Shown here: in pieces, positions 43,323-51,750 of the stretch
Layout of the letters: each line of letters starts with the position of its first letter
Numbering within the stretch: position 1 is the stretch's first letter
From: Corynebacterium sp. UBA2622
Lineage (GTDB): Bacteria; Actinomycetota; Actinomycetes; Mycobacteriales; Mycobacteriaceae
Assembly: GCF_002339505.1 (NCBI RefSeq)
Contig: NZ_DDJO01000013.1
Coordinates: 20,893 to 84,892 of the forward strand
Reading direction: 5' to 3'
DNA: 64,000 nucleotides
Notes under the pieces: model-generated
Seen by the model: only the letters and a program-made list of their open reading frames with translations
Databases searched by the model: none
What the model was told of the DNA's origin: nothing
Translations under genes and position numbers: made by a program

Positions 43323-44387
43323 ATGGGGGTGTGGAGAGTAGCGGGCTGGGTGTGCACACTGGCCGTTACGGCGCATTTCGTTCATGGGGTTTTTGGCGAT
43401 TCCCCTGTTATGGTTGAAAAAATTATCGACGGAGACACAATCGATGTTTCGCTCGGGGGAGAGACTACCCGCGTCCGATTCTTAAATGTCGACGCGCCCG
43501 AGATTGGGAGAAACGGAAGTCTTTCCGAGTGCTTTGCCGAGCAGGCCCGGGATCGGGTGCAAGAGCTTATTCCGGTGGGATCGGAGATCTCTCTCAAGTT
43601 CGATCAGGAGCGCCTTGACCGGTACGGCCGAACGCTTGCGGGCGTGTTTCGGGATGGCGCGCTCATTAACGCGGAAATCGCACGAGAGGGGTTTGGGGTG
43701 GCAATGGACATCGCGCCTAACCACCGTTTCTACAAAGAAGTTTCAGACGCTGAGGGGGAGGCCGCGCGGGCGGGGCGGGGAATTTCGGCAGCCGGCCCCG
43801 AGTGCTACGTCGCCCCAGAGGACGCTGCCAGCGTCAAAGAGGCACAGGCTGCGGTCGCCGCGGCCGGCGAATTCGCACCCGCTGCTGTCCATGTGGGTTC
43901 AGAAGCTGAATTCTCTGAGGCCCGGACAATTCTGGGACGCCTGGCAGCCGCAGAAATTGCCTTGAGCAAAATCGACCACGACCGCGAGCATTGGTCTGAG
44001 TTCCGTCAGGAAGCGTATGGCAAGGAGATTGAGCGCTCGCTCAGGGCGCTCCACCAGGATCTTTCTACCCACCGTGATCGGTTTGACGCGGCCATACGGA
44101 ACGAGGAACAGCGTCGCGAGCAAAACGCACGAACTGAATCGCTCCCGCAGATGGGCGCGTGGGCAAGAGAAATCCGGAAATCGTTGGAAGCGGAGGGCCC
44201 TGCTCCCTCCGCCGCCGCGGGGAACGGGTCTGTGCCACCCGTGGCTCCGAGCCCCAGCCCATCGGGTGGAGGAGCGAAGTACACCGGATGCCGAGCCTAC
44301 GGCGGCAAGCACGCCCTCACCTCCGTTGACGAGAATGGCAGGCCGTACGCCAAGATTGACTGCGCTGCAAAGGCACCGATTGGGTAG
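43323..44387 (+). CDS. Exported thermonuclease (SNase-like) family protein
   Basis: A 354-residue protein with a probable N-terminal signal (about residues 4-25) and a staphylococcal nuclease-like OB domain (about 29-145): VRFLNVDAPEIG and DRYGRTLAGV contain the catalytic Arg and Glu. A long helical region follows (170-290), then a Pro/Ser linker and a C-terminal YTGCRAYGG...RPYAKIDC segment, a weak Excalibur-like motif with two Cys. SNases cut DNA and RNA; here it may be a secreted scavenging or competence nuclease. ATG 43323 has AGGAG 14 bases upstream, wide spacing. G+C is lower than in the core genes. Confidence 0.8.
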   Translation: MGVWRVAGWVCTLAVTAHFVHGVFGDSPVMVEKIIDGDTIDVSLGGETTRVRFLNVDAPEIGRNGSLSECFAEQARDRVQELIPVGSEISLKFDQERLDRYGRTLAGVFRDGALINAEIAREGFGVAMDIAPNHRFYKEVSDAEGEAARAGRGISAAGPECYVAPEDAASVKEAQAAVAAAGEFAPAAVHVGSEAEFSEARTILGRLAAAEIALSKIDHDREHWSEFRQEAYGKEIERSLRALHQDLSTHRDRFDAAIRNEEQRREQNARTESLPQMGAWAREIRKSLEAEGPAPSAAAGNGSVPPVAPSPSPSGGGAKYTGCRAYGGKHALTSVDENGRPYAKIDCAAKAPIG

Positions 44388-44431
44388 TGCTGTCGGGGTC
44401 GGGAAAGGGGGCGTCGCAAAGCGAACGCGTT

Positions 44432-44854
44432 CTATTCGCAGGCGATGCCGTCCCCGTCGCGGTCGAGCTTGGGGGAGTAGCCCGGTTCGCCGCGGTGCAG
44501 CGGGGCAGCGCCGGCGGCGCGGACCGCGGCGCAGTTGGCGTAGGAGGCGGACTGTGCGGGAGCGGCGGGGGCGGCCGGTGCGGGGTTGTGGGCGGGAGCG
44601 ACGAGGCCCATCGGGCGGGTATCGACATCCGCGGCGGGCTCGGGGACCGCTGCGGGCTCGGGGGCGGCCGCCGAGGCCGGGGTGTCGGTGGTGGTCACAG
44701 TGTGCGTAACGGTCGTCGTGGTCTGCACCGTAGTGCCGGGGGCGGTGGTGGTCACGGTGACGGTAGCCGGGGTCTCGGCCTCGGAGGAGCCGCCGCAGGC
44801 GGTGAGGGCGAGGCAGCTCGCGGCTGCGAAAACGACGGCCAGGGTTCGCTTCAT
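44432..44854 (-). CDS. Excalibur-domain lipoprotein
   Basis: A 140-residue lipoprotein with lipobox LTAC (Cys20), a threonine-rich linker (TVTVTTTAPGTT) that may be glycosylated, an Ala/Pro spacer and a C-terminal Excalibur domain (YANCAAVRAAGAAPL and DRDGDGIACE, two Cys plus a DxDxDG calcium loop). It faces the cell wall. AAGGAA precedes the ATG. It converges with the SNase gene, and the two share a C-terminal cysteine motif style, so they may act together outside the cell. Confidence 0.85.
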   Translation of the reverse strand: MKRTLAVVFAAASCLALTACGGSSEAETPATVTVTTTAPGTTVQTTTTVTHTVTTTDTPASAAAPEPAAVPEPAADVDTRPMGLVAPAHNPAPAAPAAPAQSASYANCAAVRAAGAAPLHRGEPGYSPKLDRDGDGIACE

Positions 44855-44998
44855 GTAGGTTCCTTAGAAATCTCGTGCAATTACCTGAACAGTGTGCGGG
44901 AAAATCGTGTCTGCTGTCGCGGTTCCGGAAGTGATCCTCGTTACATTTCTGTTATCCAACCCCGGCAACCGAGCCTCACATCTCCGTACCCTGGCCCC

Positions 44999-45916
44999 AT
45001 GGAGATCATCACCCACGACGAAGTCATGTCCCGCCTCAGTCCCGCCGAGGCCGTCGACGCGCTCCGGGACGCGCTCGCCGCGGGTTTCGACCCTGAGTCA
45101 GACCTGCCACGCACCAAGGTTCCGCTCGCGCACGGGGAAATGCACCTCATGCCGTCGACCCTGCCGCACGTCAGCGGAGTCAAGATCCTCGCCATCCAAC
45201 CAGCCGACCACGACCCGCTGCTTCCCCTGATCCAGGGGCAGTACCTGCTTTTCGACGGCCCCACGCTCACGCCCACCACACTCATCGACGGCGCGGCCCT
45301 GACAACCCTCCGCACCCCGGCGGTCTCCCTCGCCGGTGTTAAGGACGCCCTCGCTGGCGGGAATGGGCCTCTGACTGCCGTGATCGTCGGAACCGGGACG
45401 CAGGGCTGCGGTCACGCCGCCGCCCTCGAATCTGTTTTCCGGAGCGTGCGGCCGGTGGAGATCACCTTTGTCGGGCGGAGCGAGCCAGAGGGTCTGGGCT
45501 ATCCCTGGGCGGCCGCCGGGTCCCCGGAAGCGACCGAGGCAGTGGCGGCCGCCGAACTGGTGGTATGCGCGACAACCTCATTGGAACCGGTGGTGGACCT
45601 GCAGGACGTGCGGCGGGATTCTGTGGTCGTGGCGGTCGGTTCCCACACCACGGACGCGCGGGAGATCGGTTCCGACCTCATGGGTGCCGCGCACGTCATT
45701 GTGGAGGATGGGGAGGTGGCTCTCCGGGAGGCAGGAGACGTCACCCTCGCGATTGCCGACGGGGCCCTTCAGGTCGAGGACCTGATCCCCGTCAGGGACG
45801 TAGTTACCGGCACCGTTTCCCTCACCCGCGACCGCCCGGTGGTGTTCAAGACCGTGGGCATGCCGTGGGAGGACCTCGTCGTGGCCGACGCCGTGCGCAG
45901 GGCGGGGGAGGTGTAG
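44999..45916 (+). CDS. Ornithine cyclodeaminase/mu-crystallin family protein
   Basis: A 305-residue NAD(P)-dependent enzyme. The Rossmann motif VIVGTGTQGCGHAAAL (about 124-139) and the N-terminal LAHGEMHLMPS and TAVSLAG-like motifs (TPAVSLAG) place it in the family that includes ornithine cyclodeaminase, alanine dehydrogenase and ketimine reductase. The substrate is not predictable. The chosen ATG 44999 is six bases after TACCCT, probably leaderless. No linked pathway genes are visible. Confidence 0.85.
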   Translation: MEIITHDEVMSRLSPAEAVDALRDALAAGFDPESDLPRTKVPLAHGEMHLMPSTLPHVSGVKILAIQPADHDPLLPLIQGQYLLFDGPTLTPTTLIDGAALTTLRTPAVSLAGVKDALAGGNGPLTAVIVGTGTQGCGHAAALESVFRSVRPVEITFVGRSEPEGLGYPWAAAGSPEATEAVAAAELVVCATTSLEPVVDLQDVRRDSVVVAVGSHTTDAREIGSDLMGAAHVIVEDGEVALREAGDVTLAIADGALQVEDLIPVRDVVTGTVSLTRDRPVVFKTVGMPWEDLVVADAVRRAGEV

Positions 45917-46010
45917 CTCGAACAGCCGTTCAGGAAACGCCTTCCGCGTGCGGGGTCGTTGGATATAGTCGGAATTCGACGACCACGACCGAGAGAAGAG
46001 CAAAGACCAC

Positions 46011-46601
46011 ATGGACAACCAGCCGCAGCCGTTCGGCCCCCGCAACCCCTTCGGACCCAACCCAGTGTCGCCCGAGAACACCGGGAGCACCCGTATCAAC
46101 TACGGCGTGGAGAACAACTCCTACGTGGTGAACAACTACTTCGGCCCCGCAGAGACGGCACAGGCACCCGCGCCCGAACCGGTTCAGCCCGCTGCCGTTT
46201 CCGAGCCCACCGATTACCTGGGGCGCACTGCCCACACCGTGCGCAAGCGAAAGCGGTGGGCATGGGTGGGCATCATCGGCGGCGCCATGATGCTACTCGG
46301 ATCCCTCACCGGCGGGGGCGGGGCCGCAGGCTTCTTCAGCGGGATCTTGATCGGTGGCGCGATGTTCCTCCCGGGCTTCTGGTGGCACCGCTGCGAACGG
46401 GCCGACCGCACCGCGCTTGCAGATTGGGAGAAGCGCACCCAGACGAACACGCAGCTCAAGGAGATGCTTGGCGACGGTTACGACACCGTTGCCCGCGGCA
46501 TGGGCACCGACCCGAGGCCCGAGCCGGTGGACCGCAAATGGCCGATGATCGCCACAACCGCCGTGCTGCTCGCGGTGGTGGGCGGGATGTTCACGCCGTA
46601 G
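46011..46601 (+). CDS. Unknown membrane protein
   Basis: A 196-residue protein. The first 70 residues are rich in Asn, Pro and Gln (NNSYVVNNYFGP), disordered and cytoplasmic. Two hydrophobic helices (about 85-102 and 105-125) precede an Arg-rich loop, a soluble helical part (AADWEKRTQTNTQLKEML-like) and a third hydrophobic segment at the end. The leader of about 35 bases starts after TATAGT (45964-45969). Function unknown. It converges with the PD-(D/E)XK-like gene ten bases away. Confidence 0.65.
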   Translation: MDNQPQPFGPRNPFGPNPVSPENTGSTRINYGVENNSYVVNNYFGPAETAQAPAPEPVQPAAVSEPTDYLGRTAHTVRKRKRWAWVGIIGGAMMLLGSLTGGGGAAGFFSGILIGGAMFLPGFWWHRCERADRTALADWEKRTQTNTQLKEMLGDGYDTVARGMGTDPRPEPVDRKWPMIATTAVLLAVVGGMFTP

Positions 46602-46610
46602 GCGTGGTAC

Positions 46611-47228
46611 TTACTCCAGGATGCGGGTTTCGCGGCGTGCGGGGAGGCTCGCCGCAGCCTCCGCGATGGCATCATCGAGTTCGGAGAATGTTGTTTTTAC
46701 CGGCTGAACTCTCGTGAGGAGAGGGTTCAGGCCGATCGACTTTTGCCTACCGATAGTTTCGTTGAGGCGCTTGCTGGTCGTGACATAGAAGTCCCACTGG
46801 CGGGTGTCGAGTGGGTTGACCGTGTTGCGATCCAAGTGGTTGAGGACGCAGAAGACATAGATATCGGCGGAGCGGGCGGGGGTCGAGGAATATTCGTTGG
46901 TAAGTGGGTCCCATCCTTGAGCCTCGTAGGTGCTGAACCGAATTTCAGAGGGCTTCTTCTGCGGCCACGTTTGCACGTACGCAGAGGACTTCACCTCCAG
47001 GGCGATACCAGCCGGTGTGGTGAGGTCGTATGCGGCCCAGTCTTTCCGGGACTCACCGGTTGAGCCTGTTGCGAGCGCTACGAGGTACTCGGCGAAAACC
47101 CCGCGTGCGGCGTTATCCAGCGGATCTGAGTAAGCCCAGCTCCAGAAGTTCAAAAGCGTCCCGGCGGTCTCGCCGTCACTGTCGAGGATGGGGTCTTCAG
47201 GGCCCTTTAGCGCGGGGGAAGTCATCAT
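46611..47228 (-). CDS. PD-(D/E)XK nuclease-like protein of unknown function
   Basis: A 205-residue soluble protein. A plausible restriction-type active site is visible: Glu in GVFAEYLVALATG, Asp in WAAYDLTTP, and EVK in GIALEVKSSAYVQTW, i.e. E-(x)n-D-(x)n-ExK, followed by Trp/Phe-rich strands (IYVFCVL, QWDFYVTT). Family members are widely spread but uncharacterised as far as I know. TACACT ends six bases before ATG 47228; ATG 47225 is the alternative. There is no adjacent methyltransferase, so it is an orphan. The sequence is less G+C-rich than its neighbours. Confidence 0.7.
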   Translation of the reverse strand: MMTSPALKGPEDPILDSDGETAGTLLNFWSWAYSDPLDNAARGVFAEYLVALATGSTGESRKDWAAYDLTTPAGIALEVKSSAYVQTWPQKKPSEIRFSTYEAQGWDPLTNEYSSTPARSADIYVFCVLNHLDRNTVNPLDTRQWDFYVTTSKRLNETIGRQKSIGLNPLLTRVQPVKTTFSELDDAIAEAAASLPARRETRILE

Positions 47229-47306
47229 ATTGGAAGTGTAAAGGTGCGCGAGACATCGAAAACGGAGACTTTCTTGACCCACCCCGCCCCTCCGGGCGTC
47301 GCCAAG

Positions 47307-48962
47307 CTAGAGCTGGCAATCCATCGGCGCGCCGGGGCCGAGGGGGATACCGAGGTAGTACCAGGCGAGGAAGAAGAGGAACCAGCCGATCACCATCGCC
47401 AGGGAATACGGCAGCGCCAGCGACATAAGCGTGCCCACCCCGGCCCTGCGGTAGTAGCGCTGCAGGAAGGTCAGCGCGAGGGCGAAGTAGGGCGACATCG
47501 GGGTGATGATGTTGGTGGGGGAGTCGCCGATGCGGAAGAGCATCTGGGTGACCTCCGGGGAGACGCCGACGTACATCATCATCGGAACGACCACCGGCGC
47601 CATGAGCGCCCACTGCGCCGAACCCGAGGTGAGCAGCAGGTTGATCACCGAGACCATGAGCACGAAGCCCGCGAAGAGCAGAACCTTCGGCAGGTCCCAG
47701 CGCTGCAGGAGCTCGGCTCCGTGGATGGCGGTCCAGGAGCCGAGGTTGGACCAGCGGAACCAGGCGAGAAACTGGGAGACGGCGAAGAAGAGAACCAGCA
47801 TGGGCAGCAGCGTCTTCAGGCCCTTTGCCATCATGTCGGGGATGTCCTCGCCGGAGGAGATGGTGCCGGCGACGAGGCCGTAGGCGAGGCCGCAGAGGAA
47901 GAAGCCCAGGGAGATGGGCACGGCGATGGCGGTGATCAGCGGGGACTTCATGAAGCCCTCCTCCGTGTTGGCCAAAGGGGAGGCGGGCAGGAAGAGCGCG
48001 AGGAAGAACGCGGCGAGGAAGAACAACAGGGTCAGCCCCGCGGCCTTCAGCGCCCTGGACTCGGTGGGGGAGAGCGAGAGGTCCTCGTCATCGTCGTTGG
48101 CATCGGCGGGGGCGGCGGACTCGGTGGCGTTGTCGAAGGAGAGCTCACCGGTCTCGATGTCGTCGTGGTCGACGAGCTGCTGGGCCTTCTTGTCCACGTA
48201 GAGCTCGGTCACCGCGGTGATGATGAGCGAGAGGACGATCGCGGAGGGAATGACGAAGTAGATGTTCGCCAGCGGGGAGACGTCGTAATCCGGGTTAACG
48301 ATGTGCGCCGCCGAAGTGGAGATGCCCGCCAGGAGCAGGTCGGTGATGTTGAGGATCAGCGAGGCATTGAACCCCGCCGAGCTGGCGGCGAAGGCCACCA
48401 TCGCACCCACGACGGGCGATCGGCCCAGGGCGTGGAAGGCCATCGCCCCCAGCGGGATGATGATGACGTAGATCGCGTCCGAGGCGACCGATCCGGTCAC
48501 GCCGGCGAGCGCCACCATGAAGGTGAGCATGACGGGGCCCACCCTGCTCACCATCGCGCGGACCATCGCTGAGAGCAGGCCAGTCTGCTCCGCCACGGCT
48601 ACGCCCAGCATCACCGCGAGGATTACGCCCAGCGGCGGGAACTCGATGAAGTTCTTCACCGCGTCCGTCACCATGCGCGAGAGGTTCTCACCGGTGAGCA
48701 GCGATTCGACCTTCACCGTCTGGTTCGTCCCCGGGTCCTGGGCGGTCATGCCGATCGCGGATCCGATCCAGGAGGCGACGACCACCACCCCGGAGAGGAT
48801 GACGAAGAGCCAGAAGGGGTCGGGGAGCTTGTTGCCGATCTTCTCGATCGCCCCGAGGAACCCGGCGGAGTTCTTCCCGCTGCCCGAGTTCTCTTCTTCC
48901 GGGGCGCGCTCACGCGAGGGCTTCCCCGGGCCGCGGGAGGACAGTGACGTGGATCCGGACAT
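47307..48962 (-). CDS. AbgT family transporter
   Basis: A 551-residue polytopic membrane protein of the AbgT family (p-aminobenzoyl-glutamate transporter and antimetabolite exporters such as MtrF/YdaH). Characteristic segments: KLPDPFWLFVILSGVVVVAS, GVILAVMLGVAVAEQTGLLSAMVRA, TGSVASDAIYVIIIPLGAMAF, and near the end GSAQWALMAPVVVPMMM with GDSPTNIITPMSPYFAL. About 12 helices. The start is ATG 48962 after AGGAAG. It may move p-aminobenzoyl-glutamate, a folate breakdown product, or export sulfonamide-like compounds. The 231 bases to the next gene contain no other clear gene. Confidence 0.9.
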   Translation of the reverse strand: MSGSTSLSSRGPGKPSRERAPEEENSGSGKNSAGFLGAIEKIGNKLPDPFWLFVILSGVVVVASWIGSAIGMTAQDPGTNQTVKVESLLTGENLSRMVTDAVKNFIEFPPLGVILAVMLGVAVAEQTGLLSAMVRAMVSRVGPVMLTFMVALAGVTGSVASDAIYVIIIPLGAMAFHALGRSPVVGAMVAFAASSAGFNASLILNITDLLLAGISTSAAHIVNPDYDVSPLANIYFVIPSAIVLSLIITAVTELYVDKKAQQLVDHDDIETGELSFDNATESAAPADANDDDEDLSLSPTESRALKAAGLTLLFFLAAFFLALFLPASPLANTEEGFMKSPLITAIAVPISLGFFLCGLAYGLVAGTISSGEDIPDMMAKGLKTLLPMLVLFFAVSQFLAWFRWSNLGSWTAIHGAELLQRWDLPKVLLFAGFVLMVSVINLLLTSGSAQWALMAPVVVPMMMYVGVSPEVTQMLFRIGDSPTNIITPMSPYFALALTFLQRYYRRAGVGTLMSLALPYSLAMVIGWFLFFLAWYYLGIPLGPGAPMDCQL

Positions 48963-49193
48963 GGTTTCGCTTCCTGGTCGGGGTCTACGGTCGGGTGCCC
49001 GCGCGCCCGGTGCTGGGCGCGCGCCGCACGGCGTGCCACCACACTTTAACCGGGCGCACGGGGGTGGTGTGACACCGGACACCTCCCGCCCGGCGCCCGC
49101 ACACCAGGAGAGGGAAGGCGATGTCGATACTGCGCGTTACTATATGGTGCCTACCCGTAGCGCCCGCGCGCCGCGATCGCCGAAGGAGAAACC

Positions 49194-49844
49194 ATGTCCA
49201 CCGTCACCGAAACCCGCCCGGGCGGGCGCCGCTCCGGCTGCGTCACCGCCCTCGCCATCCTGGCCATCCTCGCGCTGCTCGCCGCCGCGGTTGTCGCCGC
49301 CCGCCCGGCACTCTTCGGCCAGGGCAGGAGCTCGATCACCTCGGATGAGATCGGCGCCTCCTTCCACGACATCGCTGAACTGAGCACCGAGGAGTACAAC
49401 TTCTCCCGCGTGGGCAGCTTCGACCAGGAGGGCTTCCAGGTCGCGGGCCACACCGTGCCCTTCACGGGCCGCAACTTCCTGGTCACCTTCGACGGCACCG
49501 TCAAGGCGGGCATCCGCGACGCCGACGGGATCCGTGCCGATGTGGACGACAACGCACGGACCCTCACCATCTCGTCACCGAAGGTGGAGGTGTTGGAGTC
49601 GCACATCAACCCGGACAGCATCACGGTCTACGACCAGTCCATGAACCCGCTGAACCAGGTGCGGGTGGAGGACGTCTCCGGTTTCCTCGCGGAGCAGGAG
49701 CGCATAGCCCAGGACGCGGCCGTCGAGCAGGGTCTCGTCGACCGGGCCCGCACCCACACCGAGGATCTCCTGCGCAGCCACGGGGAGGCGCTGACCGAGG
49801 GCACGAAGATGAACGGCTACGCGGTCAACGTTAACTGGCAGTGA
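49194..49844 (+). CDS. DUF4230 domain membrane-anchored protein
   Basis: A 216-residue protein with an N-terminal signal-anchor (about 17-37) and an extracytoplasmic DUF4230 domain (about 46-200, typical FSRVGSFDQEGFQVAGHTVPFTGRNFLVTFDG). No enzymatic motif is known for the family. ATG has GAAGGAGAAACC immediately upstream, a strong ribosome-binding site, unlike many neighbours. It precedes the TRIC gene by 71 bases in the same direction. Confidence 0.85.
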   Translation: MSTVTETRPGGRRSGCVTALAILAILALLAAAVVAARPALFGQGRSSITSDEIGASFHDIAELSTEEYNFSRVGSFDQEGFQVAGHTVPFTGRNFLVTFDGTVKAGIRDADGIRADVDDNARTLTISSPKVEVLESHINPDSITVYDQSMNPLNQVRVEDVSGFLAEQERIAQDAAVEQGLVDRARTHTEDLLRSHGEALTEGTKMNGYAVNVNWQ

Positions 49845-49915
49845 GACCCACCCGGACATAAGGACGCGCTTATGCGCGGGCCGGCCGCGCCGCCCCGGTC
49901 TGTAAGATCGCCGCG

Positions 49916-50887
49916 GTGGACATGATCGAGATGACCCCCGCAATCGCCACCACCTACCAGGTACTCGAGCTGATCGGCGTCTACCTGACCAGCCTGGTGG
50001 CCGGCACCGTCGCCAGGAAGATGAACTTCGACATTGTCGGCTTCCTCGTCCTGGCCATCATCTCCTCACTCGCCGGCGGGGCGATCCGCGACGTGCTCAT
50101 CGACAGCGGCAAGGTCGCGGCGCTGGAGTACCCCGAGTACGTCTGGGTGGCCATCGCGGGTGCCGCCACGGCGTTCGTCGCTCACTTCCACGGATTCACC
50201 TGGACGATGTTCCAGTACCACGCCGACATGGTCACCATCGGCGTGTGGGCGGTGACGGGCTCGACCAAGGCGCTCCTCGCCGGTGTGTCCCCGCTCGGGT
50301 GCGTGCTCATGGCGGTGGTCACGGCCACCGGGGGCAGCGTCATCCGCGACATGATGATCGGGCGCATCCCGGCGCTGCTGAAGAACCAGCAGTCGATGGC
50401 CATACCCGCCGTCGCGGCCGCCACCCTCAACGTCGTCCTGTACCGCTTCGGCTACCACCAGCTCAGCATGATCCTGACCCCGATCCTCGCCTTCGTCATC
50501 TCGGCGATCGTCTACTGGATGGGCTGGTACATCCCCGCCCAGCAGGACTTCGCCCCCGTCAACCAGTTCGCCGCACGGCTGCGCCGCAACTTCCAGGGGG
50601 TGGAGGAATCCGCCCGCGCCGCTGCGCGCACAATCGAGCCCGACACCGTGCGCGAGTGGCGCCACGAAAAGATGGAGGAAATCGAGCGGGAGGAGGAAAA
50701 GGAGCTCGCGCAGCACCACAGCACCCCGGGTGAACCCGTGAAGGAGGAGGTCAAGCAGCAGGTCAGCGACGACCCCTCGCGGGAGGAGTTCATCGACGCG
50801 CTCTACAACGCCTTCCTCGACGCCGAGGAAAGCGAACGGGGGGAGCAGTGGCGCGGCTACCGCAACCGGGAGAGGCGCTTCGGGTAA
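49916..50887 (+). CDS. TRIC/UPF0126 family cation channel protein
   Basis: A 323-residue integral membrane protein with seven hydrophobic helices in the first 210 residues, and the TRIC repeat motifs GGAIRDVLI and GGSVIRDMMIGRIP. Bacterial TRIC proteins conduct monovalent cations such as potassium. The C-terminal 110 residues are cytoplasmic, strongly charged and coiled (MEEIEREEEKELAQ), an extension not found in minimal homologues. GTG 49916 lies seven bases after TAAGAT and is probably leaderless. It precedes the serine hydrolase by 14 bases. Confidence 0.87.
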   Translation: MDMIEMTPAIATTYQVLELIGVYLTSLVAGTVARKMNFDIVGFLVLAIISSLAGGAIRDVLIDSGKVAALEYPEYVWVAIAGAATAFVAHFHGFTWTMFQYHADMVTIGVWAVTGSTKALLAGVSPLGCVLMAVVTATGGSVIRDMMIGRIPALLKNQQSMAIPAVAAATLNVVLYRFGYHQLSMILTPILAFVISAIVYWMGWYIPAQQDFAPVNQFAARLRRNFQGVEESARAAARTIEPDTVREWRHEKMEEIEREEEKELAQHHSTPGEPVKEEVKQQVSDDPSREEFIDALYNAFLDAEESERGEQWRGYRNRERRFG

Positions 50888-50901
50888 CTAGCATCGAATC
50901 C

Positions 50902-51720
50902 ATGGATCTGAGCCCCCTCCTCGACCCCTGGCCCGCCGACAACGCCTCCGCCGCGCTCCTCGGCGGCACCACCGCCACCTACGGCGACACCGGGCGCGTG
51001 TACGAGCTCGCCAGCGTGACCAAGCTGCTCTCCGCCTACGCCATCCTTCTCGCGGTGGAGGAGGGGGCCTTCGAGCTGGACACCCCGCTCGGCCCGGAGG
51101 GATCCACGGTGCGCCACCTCCTCGCCCACGCCAGCGGCGTCGGCTTTGACACCCGCGAGCCGCAGCGCCAGGTGGGGGAGAGGCGCATCTACTCCTCCGC
51201 CGGTTACGAGATCCTCGCCGAGCGTCTCGAGGCGGAGGCGGGCATGGGCTTCGGCGACTACGCGCGCGAGGGCGTCTTCGAACCCCTGGGCATGGGCACC
51301 GCAGACATTTACGGTTCTGCGGGGCACGGGGGGAGGGCGTCGATAAGCGACCTGCGGGCGTTCGCAGCGGAGCTTCTGGACCCGACGCTGCTGAGTGAGG
51401 CCACGCTTCGCGACGCCATGACAAACCAGTTCGGCGACCTGCGCGGTGTGGTCCCGGGCTACGGAATGCAGAAACCCTGCCCGTGGGGGTTGGGTTTCGA
51501 GGTCAAGGGGGAGAAGGCGCCGCACTGGACGGGGGAGAACATGCCCCCGGAGACCGTCGGGCACTTCGGCATGGCCGGGACGTACCTCTGGGTCGTGCCG
51601 GGCTGGGTGGACGACCCGCGCGCCGGGACGGCGATGGTTGCGCTGACCGACCGCGAGTTCGGCGAGTGGGCGAAACCCCTGTGGCAGAAAACCAATTCGG
51701 GGGTCTTTGCGAATCTGTGA
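50902..51720 (+). CDS. Serine beta-lactamase-like hydrolase
   Basis: A 272-residue penicillin-binding-like serine hydrolase of the class C beta-lactamase superfamily. Visible: the SxxK motif SVTK (about 38-41), the Tyr motif YSSAGY and C-terminal HFG in place of KTG. No signal peptide, so it is cytosolic, more like an esterase or peptidase than a true beta-lactamase. ATG 50902 lies seven bases after TAGCAT. It is small for the family (about 350-400 usually), missing some loop regions. The substrate is unknown. Confidence 0.8.
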   Translation: MDLSPLLDPWPADNASAALLGGTTATYGDTGRVYELASVTKLLSAYAILLAVEEGAFELDTPLGPEGSTVRHLLAHASGVGFDTREPQRQVGERRIYSSAGYEILAERLEAEAGMGFGDYAREGVFEPLGMGTADIYGSAGHGGRASISDLRAFAAELLDPTLLSEATLRDAMTNQFGDLRGVVPGYGMQKPCPWGLGFEVKGEKAPHWTGENMPPETVGHFGMAGTYLWVVPGWVDDPRAGTAMVALTDREFGEWAKPLWQKTNSGVFANL

Positions 51721-51750
51721 AACGGGGGTGAGGGGGGTAGCATTCGGCTT

